DNA from: JACJVV01 sp047603135
GTDB taxonomy: Archaea > Nanobdellota > Nanobdellia > Woesearchaeales > JACJVV01
DNA: 14,445 nucleotides
Direction: 5' to 3'
Assembly (NCBI GenBank): GCA_047603135.1
Contig: JBLKOW010000022.1
Span: 1 to 14,445 of the forward strand
Below are positions 1 to 6,756 of the stretch, piece after piece (within the stretch, counting starts at the first letter, position 1; every line of letters starts with the position of its first letter). Both the position numbers and the translations under genes were made by a program. Under the pieces are notes generated by a model. That model saw only the letters and a list, made by a program, of their open reading frames with translations. It was not told the origin of the DNA and ran no database searches.

Positions 1-67
1 TTAAAACTCTGTAAGGTTAATAAATTACTTTTTCATTACCTTTGCCACATTTCTTAACACAACAACC

Positions 68-75
68 TTTTTAAG
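68..75 (+). promoter_or_regulatory. TATA box of the TYW1 gene
   Basis: TTTTTAAG lies about 25-30 nt before the ATG at 98. That spacing places the transcription start at or next to the start codon, so the mRNA is probably leaderless. No Shine-Dalgarno sequence is visible in front of the ATG. Confidence 0.55.
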
Positions 76-97
76 ACGACTGTGATTTAACCTTACT

Positions 98-1231
98 ATG
101 CTCAATGAAAAAGCAAAAGAACATTTAGAATCACAGCAATATCGTGTTGTGGGAAGTCACTCGGCTGTAAAAGTATGCCACTGGACTAAAAGTATGCTTA
201 AGGGTGATGGCGGTTGTTATAAATTGACATTCTATGGCATTATGTCGCATCAATGTATGCAAGCAACGCCTTCAATTAGTTGTGCGAATCGGTGTGTATT
301 TTGCTGGAGAGGGTATAAAGCTCCTGTATCTAAGACGTGGAAGTGGGATGTTGATGATCCTGAGATGATTGTTGAAAAGAGTATTGAAGCACATCACAAA
401 TTACTTACGGGATATGGTGGACATGAACGCGTTAATTCAGGCATGTATGAACAGTCAAAGAGTGCAAAGCATGTTGCACTTTCACTAACGGGCGAGCCAA
501 TCACGTATCCTAAAATTAATGAAATGTTAAAAGTGTATAATAAAAAGGGTGTCTCGACATTTTTAGTGACAAATGCACAGTATCCTGAACAAATAAAAAA
601 CCTGGAGCCTGTAACTCAACTGTATCTTAGTATTGATGCACCCACTAAAGAATTATTAAAAGAGGTTGATAATCCTCTTTTTGAAGATTATTGGGAACGT
701 TTTATTGGTTCAATTGAAGCTGCACGCGATAAAAAACAGCGAACAACTGCTCGGCTTACGGTAATTAAAGGATTAAATGATGTTCTTCCTGAAAAATATG
801 CTGACTGGCTTAAACTTGGAAATTTTGATTTTGTAGAGATTAAAGGATATGTTTTCGTTGGCGCTTCACGTCAAAGACTCTCGATTGATAACATGCCTAT
901 GCACGAAGAAGTTGTGGCATTTGCCCGCGAAGTTGAGAAGCATTTGCCTGGTTATGAAATGATGTCGGAGCATATCCCTTCACGAGTAGTGCTTCTTGCT
1001 AAGAAAGATAGATTCTTTAAAGATGGTGCATGGCATACATGGATTGATTTTGAAAAGTGGCATGAATTAATGAATACACTTCCAGATGATGCAAGAAATA
1101 ATGTAACTGTGGAAGATTACATGACGCGAACACGTGCACGTACTGGAATAAGTGGGAAGGGAACTGCTGATTATGTAAGTCCTATGCAAAAGAAACGAAT
1201 GCGAAAAGAGCATGCTGAGATTGAGAATTGA
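98..1231 (+). CDS. taw1: tRNA 4-demethylwyosine synthase (TYW1/Taw1, radical SAM)
   Basis: This radical-SAM enzyme of wyosine biosynthesis condenses N1-methylguanosine-37 of tRNA-Phe with carbons from pyruvate to form 4-demethylwyosine. The CX3CX2C motif that holds the SAM-binding 4Fe-4S cluster is Cys62-Cys66-Cys69 (SCANRCVFCW). Three upstream cysteines, Cys27, Cys40 and Cys53, keep the 13-residue spacing of the second-cluster cysteines in the Methanocaldococcus enzyme. Both clusters should therefore be intact. Other family blocks are LSLTGEP (about residue 128) and FVEIKGYVFVG (about 247). At 377 aa it is longer than the roughly 310-340 aa typical of archaeal homologues, the excess being mainly a basic C-terminal tail rich in Arg, Lys and Thr. 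The gene stands alone with its own TATA box. No other wyosine gene is adjacent. Assignment is firm. Confidence 0.95.
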   Translation: MLNEKAKEHLESQQYRVVGSHSAVKVCHWTKSMLKGDGGCYKLTFYGIMSHQCMQATPSISCANRCVFCWRGYKAPVSKTWKWDVDDPEMIVEKSIEAHHKLLTGYGGHERVNSGMYEQSKSAKHVALSLTGEPITYPKINEMLKVYNKKGVSTFLVTNAQYPEQIKNLEPVTQLYLSIDAPTKELLKEVDNPLFEDYWERFIGSIEAARDKKQRTTARLTVIKGLNDVLPEKYADWLKLGNFDFVEIKGYVFVGASRQRLSIDNMPMHEEVVAFAREVEKHLPGYEMMSEHIPSRVVLLAKKDRFFKDGAWHTWIDFEKWHELMNTLPDDARNNVTVEDYMTRTRARTGISGKGTADYVSPMQKKRMRKEHAEIEN

Positions 1232-1280
1232 AACTAATTAATGTAGATCTGTATTCTTATTAAAAATCTTATTTGTGAGA

Positions 1281-1320
1281 TGATAAACATAGTTTGGCAT
1301 TTCAAAAAACTTGTTTATCA
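1281..1320. other. Long imperfect hairpin between convergent genes
   Basis: TGATAAACA (1281-1289) pairs with TGTTTATCA (1312-1320), and AGTTT (1291-1295) pairs with AAACT (1307-1311). Only T1290 is bulged, giving 14 base pairs around an 11-nt loop. It sits between the 3' ends of the TYW1 gene (+) and the 92-aa gene (-). No T-run follows on either strand, so it is not a standard intrinsic terminator. It may act as a 3' mRNA structure or processing signal. The rest of 1232-1348 is AT-rich with nothing else recognisable. Confidence 0.5.
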
Positions 1321-1348
1321 GGATGAATTATCGAGAGTTGAATTTTCT

Positions 1349-1627
1349 TTATTTACTATACTTTGATACATACCGCGATATTGCTACTGTACTAATAATT
1401 ACAGCTGCACTACATACTGCAAGTGGCTCTAAAGTATCTTGAGGAACTGGAGTGTATTCTCTTTCTGGTTGCTGGATATAGGCAACAAAACGTGATGCTT
1501 CATCTGGATTAAATGGCATTTCTGTTTGTGTTTGATTTTCTGTTCTTTGTGGTTGATTTACAATATCATGTAATTGCTCATTCTTTGCAGTCTTATGATT
1601 CGTTCCTTGCATAAATCCTGGTTTCAT
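1349..1627 (-). CDS. Small predicted tail-anchored membrane protein, unknown family
   Basis: This is a 92-aa protein I do not recognise. Residues 1-65 are polar and rich in Gln, Asn, Thr, Glu and Pro. The C-terminus holds one hydrophobic stretch (LAVCSAAVIISTVAISRYV, about 68-86) followed by a short basic tail (SKYSK). This is the layout of a C-terminally anchored protein with a cytoplasmic soluble part. The start is well supported: GGAGG (minus strand, 1635-1639) lies 7 nt before the ATG, and an ATTTAAAG TATA-like element at 1673-1680 would give a leader of about 20 nt. It is one of the few non-operon genes here with a clear Shine-Dalgarno sequence. It lies 62 nt downstream of the lactate permease on the same strand, and co-transcription is possible but not required. 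Confidence 0.6.
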   Translation of the reverse strand: MKPGFMQGTNHKTAKNEQLHDIVNQPQRTENQTQTEMPFNPDEASRFVAYIQQPEREYTPVPQDTLEPLAVCSAAVIISTVAISRYVSKYSK

Positions 1628-1634
1628 ATGTATT

Positions 1635-1639
1635 CCTCC
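1635..1639 (-). promoter_or_regulatory. Shine-Dalgarno GGAGG of the 92-aa gene
   Basis: GGAGG on the minus strand lies 7 nt before the ATG at 1627 and fixes this start. Confidence 0.65.
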
Positions 1640-1672
1640 ATATATTCTCTTTATAGTTCTGTTTGATTAGTT

Positions 1673-1680
1673 CTTTAAAT
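1673..1680 (-). promoter_or_regulatory. Candidate TATA box of the 92-aa gene
   Basis: ATTTAAAG on the minus strand is about 50 nt upstream of the ATG at 1627. Initiation about 25 nt downstream would leave a short leader that includes the GGAGG site. Confidence 0.35.
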
Positions 1681-1689
1681 CTTTTTATA

Positions 1690-3363
1690 TTATAGAATAA
1701 TAACTCCAATAATACCTATAATTCCTGCTGCGACAAGATAATACAACAGAGGGAATGCTACTTTTCTAATGATAAATCCTTCTTTTCCAAGCAATCCAAC
1801 TGTTGCAGCTGCAGCAACTATGTTGTGAATGCTGACCATATTTCCAGCAGCTCCACCCACTGCCTGAAGTGCAACGAGAAATCCAGGATTTACTCCAATA
1901 TGTTGTCCAATTGTAAATTGAAAGAGTGCAAATGTCATATTGCTAATAGTGTTGCTTCCTGCAATGAATGCACCAAATGCTCCAAGAAATGCTGCAAGGA
2001 TAGGCCATAATTGTCCAGTTATTTCAGCAAGTGCTTGCGCTAGAATGATTGGCATGCCTGCAATATTTGCATCGTTAATTCCTGAATTAATAAATATACG
2101 AACCATAGGGACTGCAACAAGCATCGCAGTGCTTGCTTTTAGAACAGTGAGTCCAGCTGAACTAAAGGCGTGTTTAATTTGGTCTTTTTTCATAACGTAC
2201 AGAAACATTACGAGAACTGATACTACGATAAGAACAAAACCAGGCACATACATTAAGCGTAGTGATGCGTTTATACCTGTGCCAAGAATATTGATAAATG
2301 GGATTTCTGCTGATTGAAGCCATCCATTAATTGCTGTTCCTTGCATACGTGTCATGAGTAAAAAAAGACCTACAAGAATGTATGGGAGCCATGCTTTTTT
2401 GAGTGTCATATGTCTTGGTGCATTGGTATGAGGGATTTTAACTGTTCCGAACCAATATTTTGGCCATTCTTTTTCAGGGGGGAAGTCCCATGGTTTTTCA
2501 TCTTTAGGAAGAAATATTTTATATCGAGCAAGTGTTATGGTAATACCAAGACCAATTAATCCGCCAAGAAGAGCAGTGAATTCAATACCTAGCATATAGT
2601 TAATGAATATTGAAGGGATAGCATATGCAAGTCCTGCGGCTAGTGCAAATTTCCATAATGCAAGTCCTTCAGTAATGGTTTTATTTTTCCCAAAGTATTT
2701 TGTTAGAACCATAATTAATATTAGTGGAAGAAACATACCGATGATCCCATGAATAATTGCGACATATAATCCAATTTGAGATAAAAATTGTTCATACGAA
2801 AGCCCAATGCTTGCTGCGTATGCAGTTACTTCTGCAGATTGCTCTAGGCCGCGGTGCACTCCAATAATAATTGGTGTTCCAAGCGCGCCAAATGATACCG
2901 GTGTACTTTGTATGATGAGCATAATAGCTACTGCACCTAAAGCTGGAAACCCAACTGCCACAAGAAGTGGAGCTGCAACTGCTGCTGGTGTTCCAAATCC
3001 TGCAACGCCCTCAAGGAACGCTCCAAAAGAAAATGCAATAATGATTGCTTGTACACGCCTATCTGGAGATATGTGCATAAATCCTTCTTTAATTTTTGCA
3101 AGTGCTCCACATTCTTTTAACGTGTATAATAGGAGAAGTGCACCAAATACTATGTATAATATTTCAACAGCAATAATAATTCCTTCAAAGATTGATGCAG
3201 TGATTACAGCTTCTGGCATATTCCATAAAAAATATCCAGAAAGGATGGTTAAAACGAGTCCGATAGGCATTGCTTTTACTGCTGGCATTCTAAAGATAAC
3301 AAGAAGAATAAATATAGTGATAATGGGTACTGCTGCAATTATTGCGTATAGTGCAAGGTTCAT
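1690..3363 (-). CDS. lctP: L-lactate permease (LctP family)
   Basis: This 557-aa polytopic membrane protein belongs to the LctP lactate/glycolate permease family, which imports lactate or related 2-hydroxy acids with protons. The length is typical for the family. The diagnostic segment is near residues 115-165: FLEGVAGFGTPAAVAAPLL, then VGFPALGAVA and FGALGTP. About a dozen or more hydrophobic segments run through the whole protein. A hydrophilic loop near residues 285-325 contains the PPEKEWPKYW-type stretch common between membrane blocks of this family. The C-terminal half has FLGAFGAFIAGSNTISNMTF and QAVGGAAGNMVSIHNI, also family hallmarks. It has its own TATA box and is probably leaderless. 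No lactate dehydrogenase or lactate-use gene is in the window, so the substrate is inferred from family only. Confidence 0.93.
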   Translation of the reverse strand: MNLALYAIIAAVPIITIFILLVIFRMPAVKAMPIGLVLTILSGYFLWNMPEAVITASIFEGIIIAVEILYIVFGALLLLYTLKECGALAKIKEGFMHISPDRRVQAIIIAFSFGAFLEGVAGFGTPAAVAAPLLVAVGFPALGAVAIMLIIQSTPVSFGALGTPIIIGVHRGLEQSAEVTAYAASIGLSYEQFLSQIGLYVAIIHGIIGMFLPLILIMVLTKYFGKNKTITEGLALWKFALAAGLAYAIPSIFINYMLGIEFTALLGGLIGLGITITLARYKIFLPKDEKPWDFPPEKEWPKYWFGTVKIPHTNAPRHMTLKKAWLPYILVGLFLLMTRMQGTAINGWLQSAEIPFINILGTGINASLRLMYVPGFVLIVVSVLVMFLYVMKKDQIKHAFSSAGLTVLKASTAMLVAVPMVRIFINSGINDANIAGMPIILAQALAEITGQLWPILAAFLGAFGAFIAGSNTISNMTFALFQFTIGQHIGVNPGFLVALQAVGGAAGNMVSIHNIVAAAATVGLLGKEGFIIRKVAFPLLYYLVAAGIIGIIGVIIL

Positions 3364-3385
3364 AGGGAAATGTGGATGGCTGATG

Positions 3386-3393
3386 TTTAAAAA
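3386..3393 (-). promoter_or_regulatory. TATA box of lctP
   Basis: TTTTTAAA (minus strand) is centred about 26 nt upstream of the ATG at 3363, the spacing of a leaderless archaeal promoter. It separates lctP transcription from the dph2 genes upstream. Confidence 0.5.
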
Positions 3394-3442
3394 TGTATTG
3401 CTGTTAATTTTTGTAGAATTAATCTTTATTTAATATAAAACG

Positions 3443-4180
3443 TTATGCACGAGTGAGTATGCTGTCTTTGCTTAAGACTTCTTCTGCGAGAAGTGCATCA
3501 GTTATATTAATCATAGTAACATTACTATCAATGTTATCGTCAAATCCAATACGAGGGCAGGCAGTATTTACCCATTGTTGAACAAATGGGAAGTCAAGTA
3601 AATTATTTCGCTCAAGGGTGTCACCAATAAAAATATATACTTTTTTCTTAGGGTATTTTTCTTGTAATTTCATACCAATCTTAAACTGTTGTTGACCCCA
3701 TTTTAGTGTTACAAATAATCCTATGTTTTCTGCGTTTATGAATTTCATGAGCCCTCCTCTATATTTTCGCAGGATTGGTTTTCCATGTTCTTCATCAAGA
3801 ATGCGCATTTCATCTCCTACGGGATCATAAATAACAACATCACGATATTTCTGTTCATCTTTTTGAACAAGCACGAGCGCTCGTGGATGAAATAAACCAT
3901 CACCAATATATAAGAATACATCTGGCTCAATTTCATGTTTATAGTTTGATTTGTAGACATCGCATCCAAGTATTTGGAATTTTGCATCAGTTCTATCTGG
4001 CTTTGAACTTACAATAGTTAACCCTGCTTCTTCGAGTTGTTTTATAACTGTTTCAAGACGTTCTACAAATTGAATTGCAGCATAGAGTCCTACTACTTTA
4101 TATTGCGAGAGGTGCTTAATCGTTTCCTCATTTAATTTAACATCAGCGTCGTAATTTGCATTAATGAGCATACTGTCCAT
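3443..4180 (-). CDS. dph2: Diphthamide synthase Dph2, C-terminal part (domains 2-3)
   Basis: These 245 aa match the second and third domains of archaeal Dph2. Dph2 is the non-canonical radical-SAM enzyme that transfers the 3-amino-3-carboxypropyl group of SAM to a histidine of elongation factor 2, the first diphthamide step. Cys73 (ILGCDVYKSN) and Cys208 (NTACPRIGFDD) correspond to cluster cysteines 2 and 3. FLYIGDGLFHPRAL and YDPVGDEM are family blocks. The ORF begins with ATG immediately after the TAA that ends the upstream ORF, in the same frame. AGGAGG lies 11 nt before this ATG. No indel or decay is visible. The two ORFs together equal one normal archaeal Dph2 interrupted by a single stop codon. 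Whether this part is a separate subunit, a product of coupled re-initiation, or half of a gene broken by a mutation or sequencing error cannot be decided here. Confidence 0.85.
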   Translation of the reverse strand: MDSMLINANYDADVKLNEETIKHLSQYKVVGLYAAIQFVERLETVIKQLEEAGLTIVSSKPDRTDAKFQILGCDVYKSNYKHEIEPDVFLYIGDGLFHPRALVLVQKDEQKYRDVVIYDPVGDEMRILDEEHGKPILRKYRGGLMKFINAENIGLFVTLKWGQQQFKIGMKLQEKYPKKKVYIFIGDTLERNNLLDFPFVQQWVNTACPRIGFDDNIDSNVTMINITDALLAEEVLSKDSILTRA

Positions 4181-4459
4181 TTAGCCCCACCCCTCCTTTT
4201 TACGAAAGCGGTTATGCCCCCACTGAACAAACAAATCAACTCCGATTTTGTCAAGTCCAACAGGTGTATCGCACGCACCAAAGCAGGTTGCAGGATAAAT
4301 TGCAACGAGCGCGCCTGTTTCTTTTTGAATGGTATCAACAATCTCTTGTGCACGTGTTTTTAGTCCATCAGGTAGTTGAATCATGACTTTTGTGTAGTTT
4401 TTTTCTTTAACTCGTGTAATTACGCGTTCAAGCTCTAAATCGTACGTATATTTTGTCAT
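4181..4459 (-). CDS. dph2: Diphthamide synthase Dph2, N-terminal part (domain 1)
   Basis: These 92 aa carry the first Dph2 domain. IQLPDGL (27-33) is the conserved opening motif, and CFGACD at 59-64 supplies Cys63, equivalent to Cys59 of the Pyrococcus enzyme and the first of three cysteines holding the 4Fe-4S cluster. DLFVQWGHN (about 75-83) corresponds to the DALIHLGHS block. The ORF then ends after KKEGWG with TAA, in the linker that normally leads into domain 2. The next codon is the ATG of the second part. A TATA box (4481-4488) about 25 nt upstream makes the mRNA leaderless. Domain 1 alone could not hold the cluster, so activity requires assembly with the second part or stop readthrough. 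Confidence 0.85.
   Translation of the reverse strand: MTKYTYDLELERVITRVKEKNYTKVMIQLPDGLKTRAQEIVDTIQKETGALVAIYPATCFGACDTPVGLDKIGVDLFVQWGHNRFRKKEGWG
4192..4197 (-). promoter_or_regulatory. Shine-Dalgarno AGGAGG preceding the second dph2 ORF
   Basis: AGGAGG on the minus strand lies inside the end of the first dph2 ORF, 11 nt before the ATG at 4180. It is the strongest such site in the window. The spacing is slightly long, but the site fits coupled initiation across the TAA|ATG junction. Confidence 0.5.
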
Positions 4460-4480
4460 GGTTTTGTTGTTTTAGAATGG

Positions 4481-4488
4481 TTTAAAAG
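4481..4488 (-). promoter_or_regulatory. TATA box of dph2
   Basis: CTTTTAAA (minus strand) is centred about 25 nt before the ATG at 4459, consistent with leaderless transcription of the dph2 pair. Confidence 0.55.
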
Positions 4489-4505
4489 ATTTGTGTATGT
4501 TGGTG

Positions 4506-4865
4506 TTATTTAATAAAATTAACTTGTGGTTTATTTCTAAATTCTTTATCTCCTGTAACAAATTCCATTTTATTTTCTACAGAAAATATATACCCTACTG
4601 CATCAAATAAAGAGATTGCGTTTTTTTTATGCTCATGATGGAAATCTACTGCTTTTTTTAGAATGTTTATATTTACTGTAATAGTATATGGTTTGAATTT
4701 TCTTAGCCAGTATTCTGCAGTTCTTTTATCATATTCTTTAATTAGTGTTTTATAAAATTCAACAAGTGTCCAGTCAGTTATAACAAAATTTGAAAGTACT
4801 ACATCTAAATATTTTTTGTTGCCTTTCATAATTTCCCATAGTGCATATGTGTCAAGGCAGTACAT
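4506..4865 (-). CDS. vapC: PIN-domain ribonuclease toxin (VapC type)
   Basis: This is a 119-aa PIN-domain protein, the usual size of VapC toxins, which are Mg-dependent endoribonucleases that inhibit translation by cutting RNA. The four acidic residues of the active site are visible: Asp5 (LDTYALWE), Glu36 (TLVEFYK), Asp88 (SLFDAVGYI) and Asp106 (VTGDKEF). No residue is missing, so the toxin should be active. Its ATG follows directly after the TAA of the antitoxin gene, in the same frame, with GAGG 9 nt before the start. Translation of the two is probably coupled. RNA target is unknown. The pair could be chromosomal or a mobile remnant; no integrase or transposase gene is adjacent. Confidence 0.88.
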   Translation of the reverse strand: MYCLDTYALWEIMKGNKKYLDVVLSNFVITDWTLVEFYKTLIKEYDKRTAEYWLRKFKPYTITVNINILKKAVDFHHEHKKNAISLFDAVGYIFSVENKMEFVTGDKEFRNKPQVNFIK

Positions 4866-5084
4866 TTAATCGACCCTCAGTTCATCTCGTGCTTCTTTGA
4901 TTATTTGGTTTGTACTTTTAAGATTTTTTTTACTAAAGCCAAAAAGGTCTTTCAAAGGATTTTCTTTTTTTATGATATCTATGAAGACTTCTTGTCCTTC
5001 ATTTAGATCCATTTTTGTTAATTCATCTTTAGGTATTAAGATACCATATGAATTTCCCCATTTTTTTAGTTTTGCTGTTAACAT
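4866..5084 (-). CDS. vapB: AbrB/MazE-type antitoxin (VapB type)
   Basis: This 72-aa protein has an N-terminal swapped-hairpin AbrB/SpoVT DNA-binding domain (KLKKWGNSYGILIPKDELTK, then LNEGQEVFIDI). A charged C-terminal segment (NQIIKEARDELRVD) is the kind of peptide that blocks the PIN active site. It should neutralise the VapC encoded immediately downstream and repress its own promoter as a complex. The operator is probably the palindromic region at 5090-5143. The start is the ATG at 5084, since the AbrB domain begins within five residues of it. Confidence 0.88.
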   Translation of the reverse strand: MLTAKLKKWGNSYGILIPKDELTKMDLNEGQEVFIDIIKKENPLKDLFGFSKKNLKSTNQIIKEARDELRVD

Positions 5085-5089
5085 TGTCT

Positions 5090-5143
5090 TTCACAAATAT
5101 ATAATTATACAAAATGTATAACTAATTTATAAAATTTTGTGAA
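5090..5143. promoter_or_regulatory. Nested inverted repeats, probable vapBC operator
   Basis: Inner perfect inverted repeat: TTATACA (5105-5111), AAA spacer, TGTATAA (5115-5121). Outer inverted repeat: TTCACAAA (5090-5097) with TTTGTGAA (5136-5143). A TATA-like TTTATAAAT on the minus strand at about 5126-5134 lies between them. AbrB-type antitoxins autoregulate by binding such palindromes at their own promoter, so operator function is a family-based inference. Confidence 0.55.
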
Positions 5144-5166
5144 GTTGAGAAAATTAATGTTGTTTT

Positions 5167-5745
5167 TTAGTAAAACTCTTTTTGGATTGTTTTTCGCACA
5201 TCTATAATTTCATCATGAGTTATTCCGTGGCCACCTTGGTATATAAGTTCATGCACAGTTGCACCTGATTCTTTTAGGTAGGATATAAACTTTCGAGTTT
5301 CTGCTGCAGGAATCATAGTGTCTCCTTCACCAAGAGTAATTATTATATTTGCTTTAGTGCTTAGTTTTGTATCAAGTACTTTCATGGGATGCAAAAGTAC
5401 TGCATGTGAAATAAAATGAGGATAGAGCTGAATAAGCGCACCAATCATGTTCGCACCATTTGAATATCCTAGAAAAATAACGCGCTCATACTCTTTGATT
5501 TTGTCTTGCAAGAAATTATATATTTTTTCGCCTTCTTCCTTTACATTTTTTATGTCAAATACATTCATAGCAGTTCTTCTGAAAAATCGAAGCATCCCTT
5601 GTTCCTCGACTTCACCACGCAAGGATAGAATACTTGCAGATGTATCGATTTCTTGAGTAAGGGGAATGAGGTCAAATTCATTTCCTCCTGTCCCATGAAA
5701 GACAACGTATAATGTCTTGTTTCCTTCAATTTTGTGGAATTTCAT
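5167..5745 (-). CDS. MhqD-like alpha/beta hydrolase (carboxylesterase/phospholipase type)
   Basis: This 192-aa alpha/beta hydrolase belongs to the phospholipase/carboxylesterase group that includes Bacillus MhqD. The catalytic triad is visible: nucleophile Ser95 in GYSNGA (93-98), Asp142 in GEGDTMIP and His173 in GGHGIT. An oxyanion-hole block lies near the start (VVFHGTGGNE, 14-23). The order of motifs and the length are those of a complete enzyme. Its start overlaps the 3' end of the upstream MhqO-like gene by 4 nt (ATGA type), so the two are co-transcribed and translationally coupled. In Bacillus the paired mhqE/mhqD genes answer hydroquinone, quinone and other electrophile stress. The same partnership suggests a similar role here. 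The true substrate is unknown. Confidence 0.85.
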   Translation of the reverse strand: MKFHKIEGNKTLYVVFHGTGGNEFDLIPLTQEIDTSASILSLRGEVEEQGMLRFFRRTAMNVFDIKNVKEEGEKIYNFLQDKIKEYERVIFLGYSNGANMIGALIQLYPHFISHAVLLHPMKVLDTKLSTKANIIITLGEGDTMIPAAETRKFISYLKESGATVHELIYQGGHGITHDEIIDVRKTIQKEFY

Positions 5746-6662
5746 AGTGTGTGAAGCCTCTTTTTAATTTCTTGTGCAATATCAGTATGTTGTTTTGGAA
5801 CACGCAGTTCACTTCCAAGTTCTTTTTCATCAATAAACATACCTGGTCCTGTTGTTGCTATTTCAAAAAGGAGCATTTCATGTGTTCTAAAATAGATTGA
5901 TTGAAAATATTCTCTGTCAACTATTTCGGTTGCATTATATCCTAGTATGTGAAGTTCTTTTTGCACATGTTTTTGTTCATTATCTGGGACTTGAAATGCA
6001 AGATGATGTACGGTTCCTGCACCAGGTACATGAGGGGCTTCATTATTTTCCACAATATCAACATATGAATCTTGATTTTGCGCTTTATAGCGGTGAATAT
6101 TTTCCTCACTTTTTTCGTGTGTATATGAAAATTCTTTTAGAAGACTTTCTACTGCATCTTTTTTAGGAACATATAACTGAATTGAATATAATCCTTTAAT
6201 TGCATGTTCTTTTAATAGTGGTGCAGAAGGCAGGGTTGATTTTGTAACTACAAGCTCAATTTCTAATCCTGCATTGTCGCTAAATGATATTGTTTTATTT
6301 CCAAAGCGTGTAAATGTATCTATAGCGATTGATTTTTTTTCTAAGCGTTCTTTCCAAAAAGTGTATGATTCAGGTGAAATTGCGAATCCTAGTTTTCTGA
6401 TTTCATTATTGCCATGTCGTCCAGCTCCAATTCCTTGATATGGAAAAAATGTTAGAAGTGTTCCTGGACTTCCTTTATCATCTCCATAATATAAATGATA
6501 GGTGAATGGATCATCAAAGTTTACTGTTTGTTTAACAAGTTTTAAACCTAATACTTCTCTATAAAATACTACATTATCTTCGGGGCTTTCACAGAGCATT
6601 GTTATGTGATGAATTCCAGATATGGTGTTTAGTGCTTTTTGATATTTTTTTTGCTTTTCCAT
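5742..6662 (-). CDS. MhqO-like ring-cleaving dioxygenase (two-domain VOC/glyoxalase fold)
   Basis: This 306-aa protein has two vicinal-oxygen-chelate domains. The first begins GIHHITML (16-23) and contains LGLKLVKQTVNFDDP and HLYYGDDKGSPGTLLTFFP, the signature of the MhqO/MhqA/MhqE group. The second contains TVHHLAFQVPD and LLFEIATTGPGM. The paired histidines and the late Glu are the expected metal ligands. Relatives are induced by hydroquinones and are thought to open aromatic rings oxidatively. The reading frame stays open to 6806, but that extension would overlap the divergent regulator gene. The ATG at 6662 sits just before the conserved fold and about 26 nt after a TATA box, so it is chosen. 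Downstream coupling to the hydrolase gene supports a detoxification pair, perhaps gained from bacteria. Confidence 0.87.
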   Translation of the reverse strand: MEKQKKYQKALNTISGIHHITMLCESPEDNVVFYREVLGLKLVKQTVNFDDPFTYHLYYGDDKGSPGTLLTFFPYQGIGAGRHGNNEIRKLGFAISPESYTFWKERLEKKSIAIDTFTRFGNKTISFSDNAGLEIELVVTKSTLPSAPLLKEHAIKGLYSIQLYVPKKDAVESLLKEFSYTHEKSEENIHRYKAQNQDSYVDIVENNEAPHVPGAGTVHHLAFQVPDNEQKHVQKELHILGYNATEIVDREYFQSIYFRTHEMLLFEIATTGPGMFIDEKELGSELRVPKQHTDIAQEIKKRLHTL

Positions 6663-6683
6663 ACGTATATTACTGAATAGTTC

Positions 6684-6692
6684 TTTATATAA
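6684..6692 (-). promoter_or_regulatory. TATA box of the mhqO-like gene
   Basis: TTATATAAA (minus strand) is centred about 26 nt before the ATG at 6662, supporting the internal start and a leaderless message. It is more than 60 nt from the Fur-type box, so direct repression of this promoter by that box is uncertain. Confidence 0.6.
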
Positions 6693-6745
6693 TCTGTGAA
6701 AGATATGTATGTTTTTTAGTTTAGTTACTTGCTTAAAATCAATAC

Positions 6746-6754
6746 TTTTAAATA
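6746..6754 (+). promoter_or_regulatory. TATA box of the Fur-family regulator gene
   Basis: TTTTAAATA lies about 27 nt before the ATG at 6777, giving a leaderless transcript. It supports that ATG over an in-frame TTG at 6756. Confidence 0.55.
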
Positions 6755-6756
6755 AT

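Noticed and set aside
1825..2317. Two further plus-strand frames opposite lctP
   Set aside because: Both are shadows of the permease gene, without promoter or ribosome-binding support.
2807..3433. Long plus-strand open frame (208 codons) opposite lctP
   Set aside because: It is the antisense of a clearly identified permease, has no family features, and its composition (Ala/Thr/Pro/Ile rich) is what the complement of a membrane-protein gene gives.
4132..4353. Alternative frame across the Dph2 junction as evidence of a frameshift
   Set aside because: The two Dph2 parts are already in the same frame, so a single indel cannot explain the break. The alternative frame has no Dph2 similarity. Two compensating indels would be needed.
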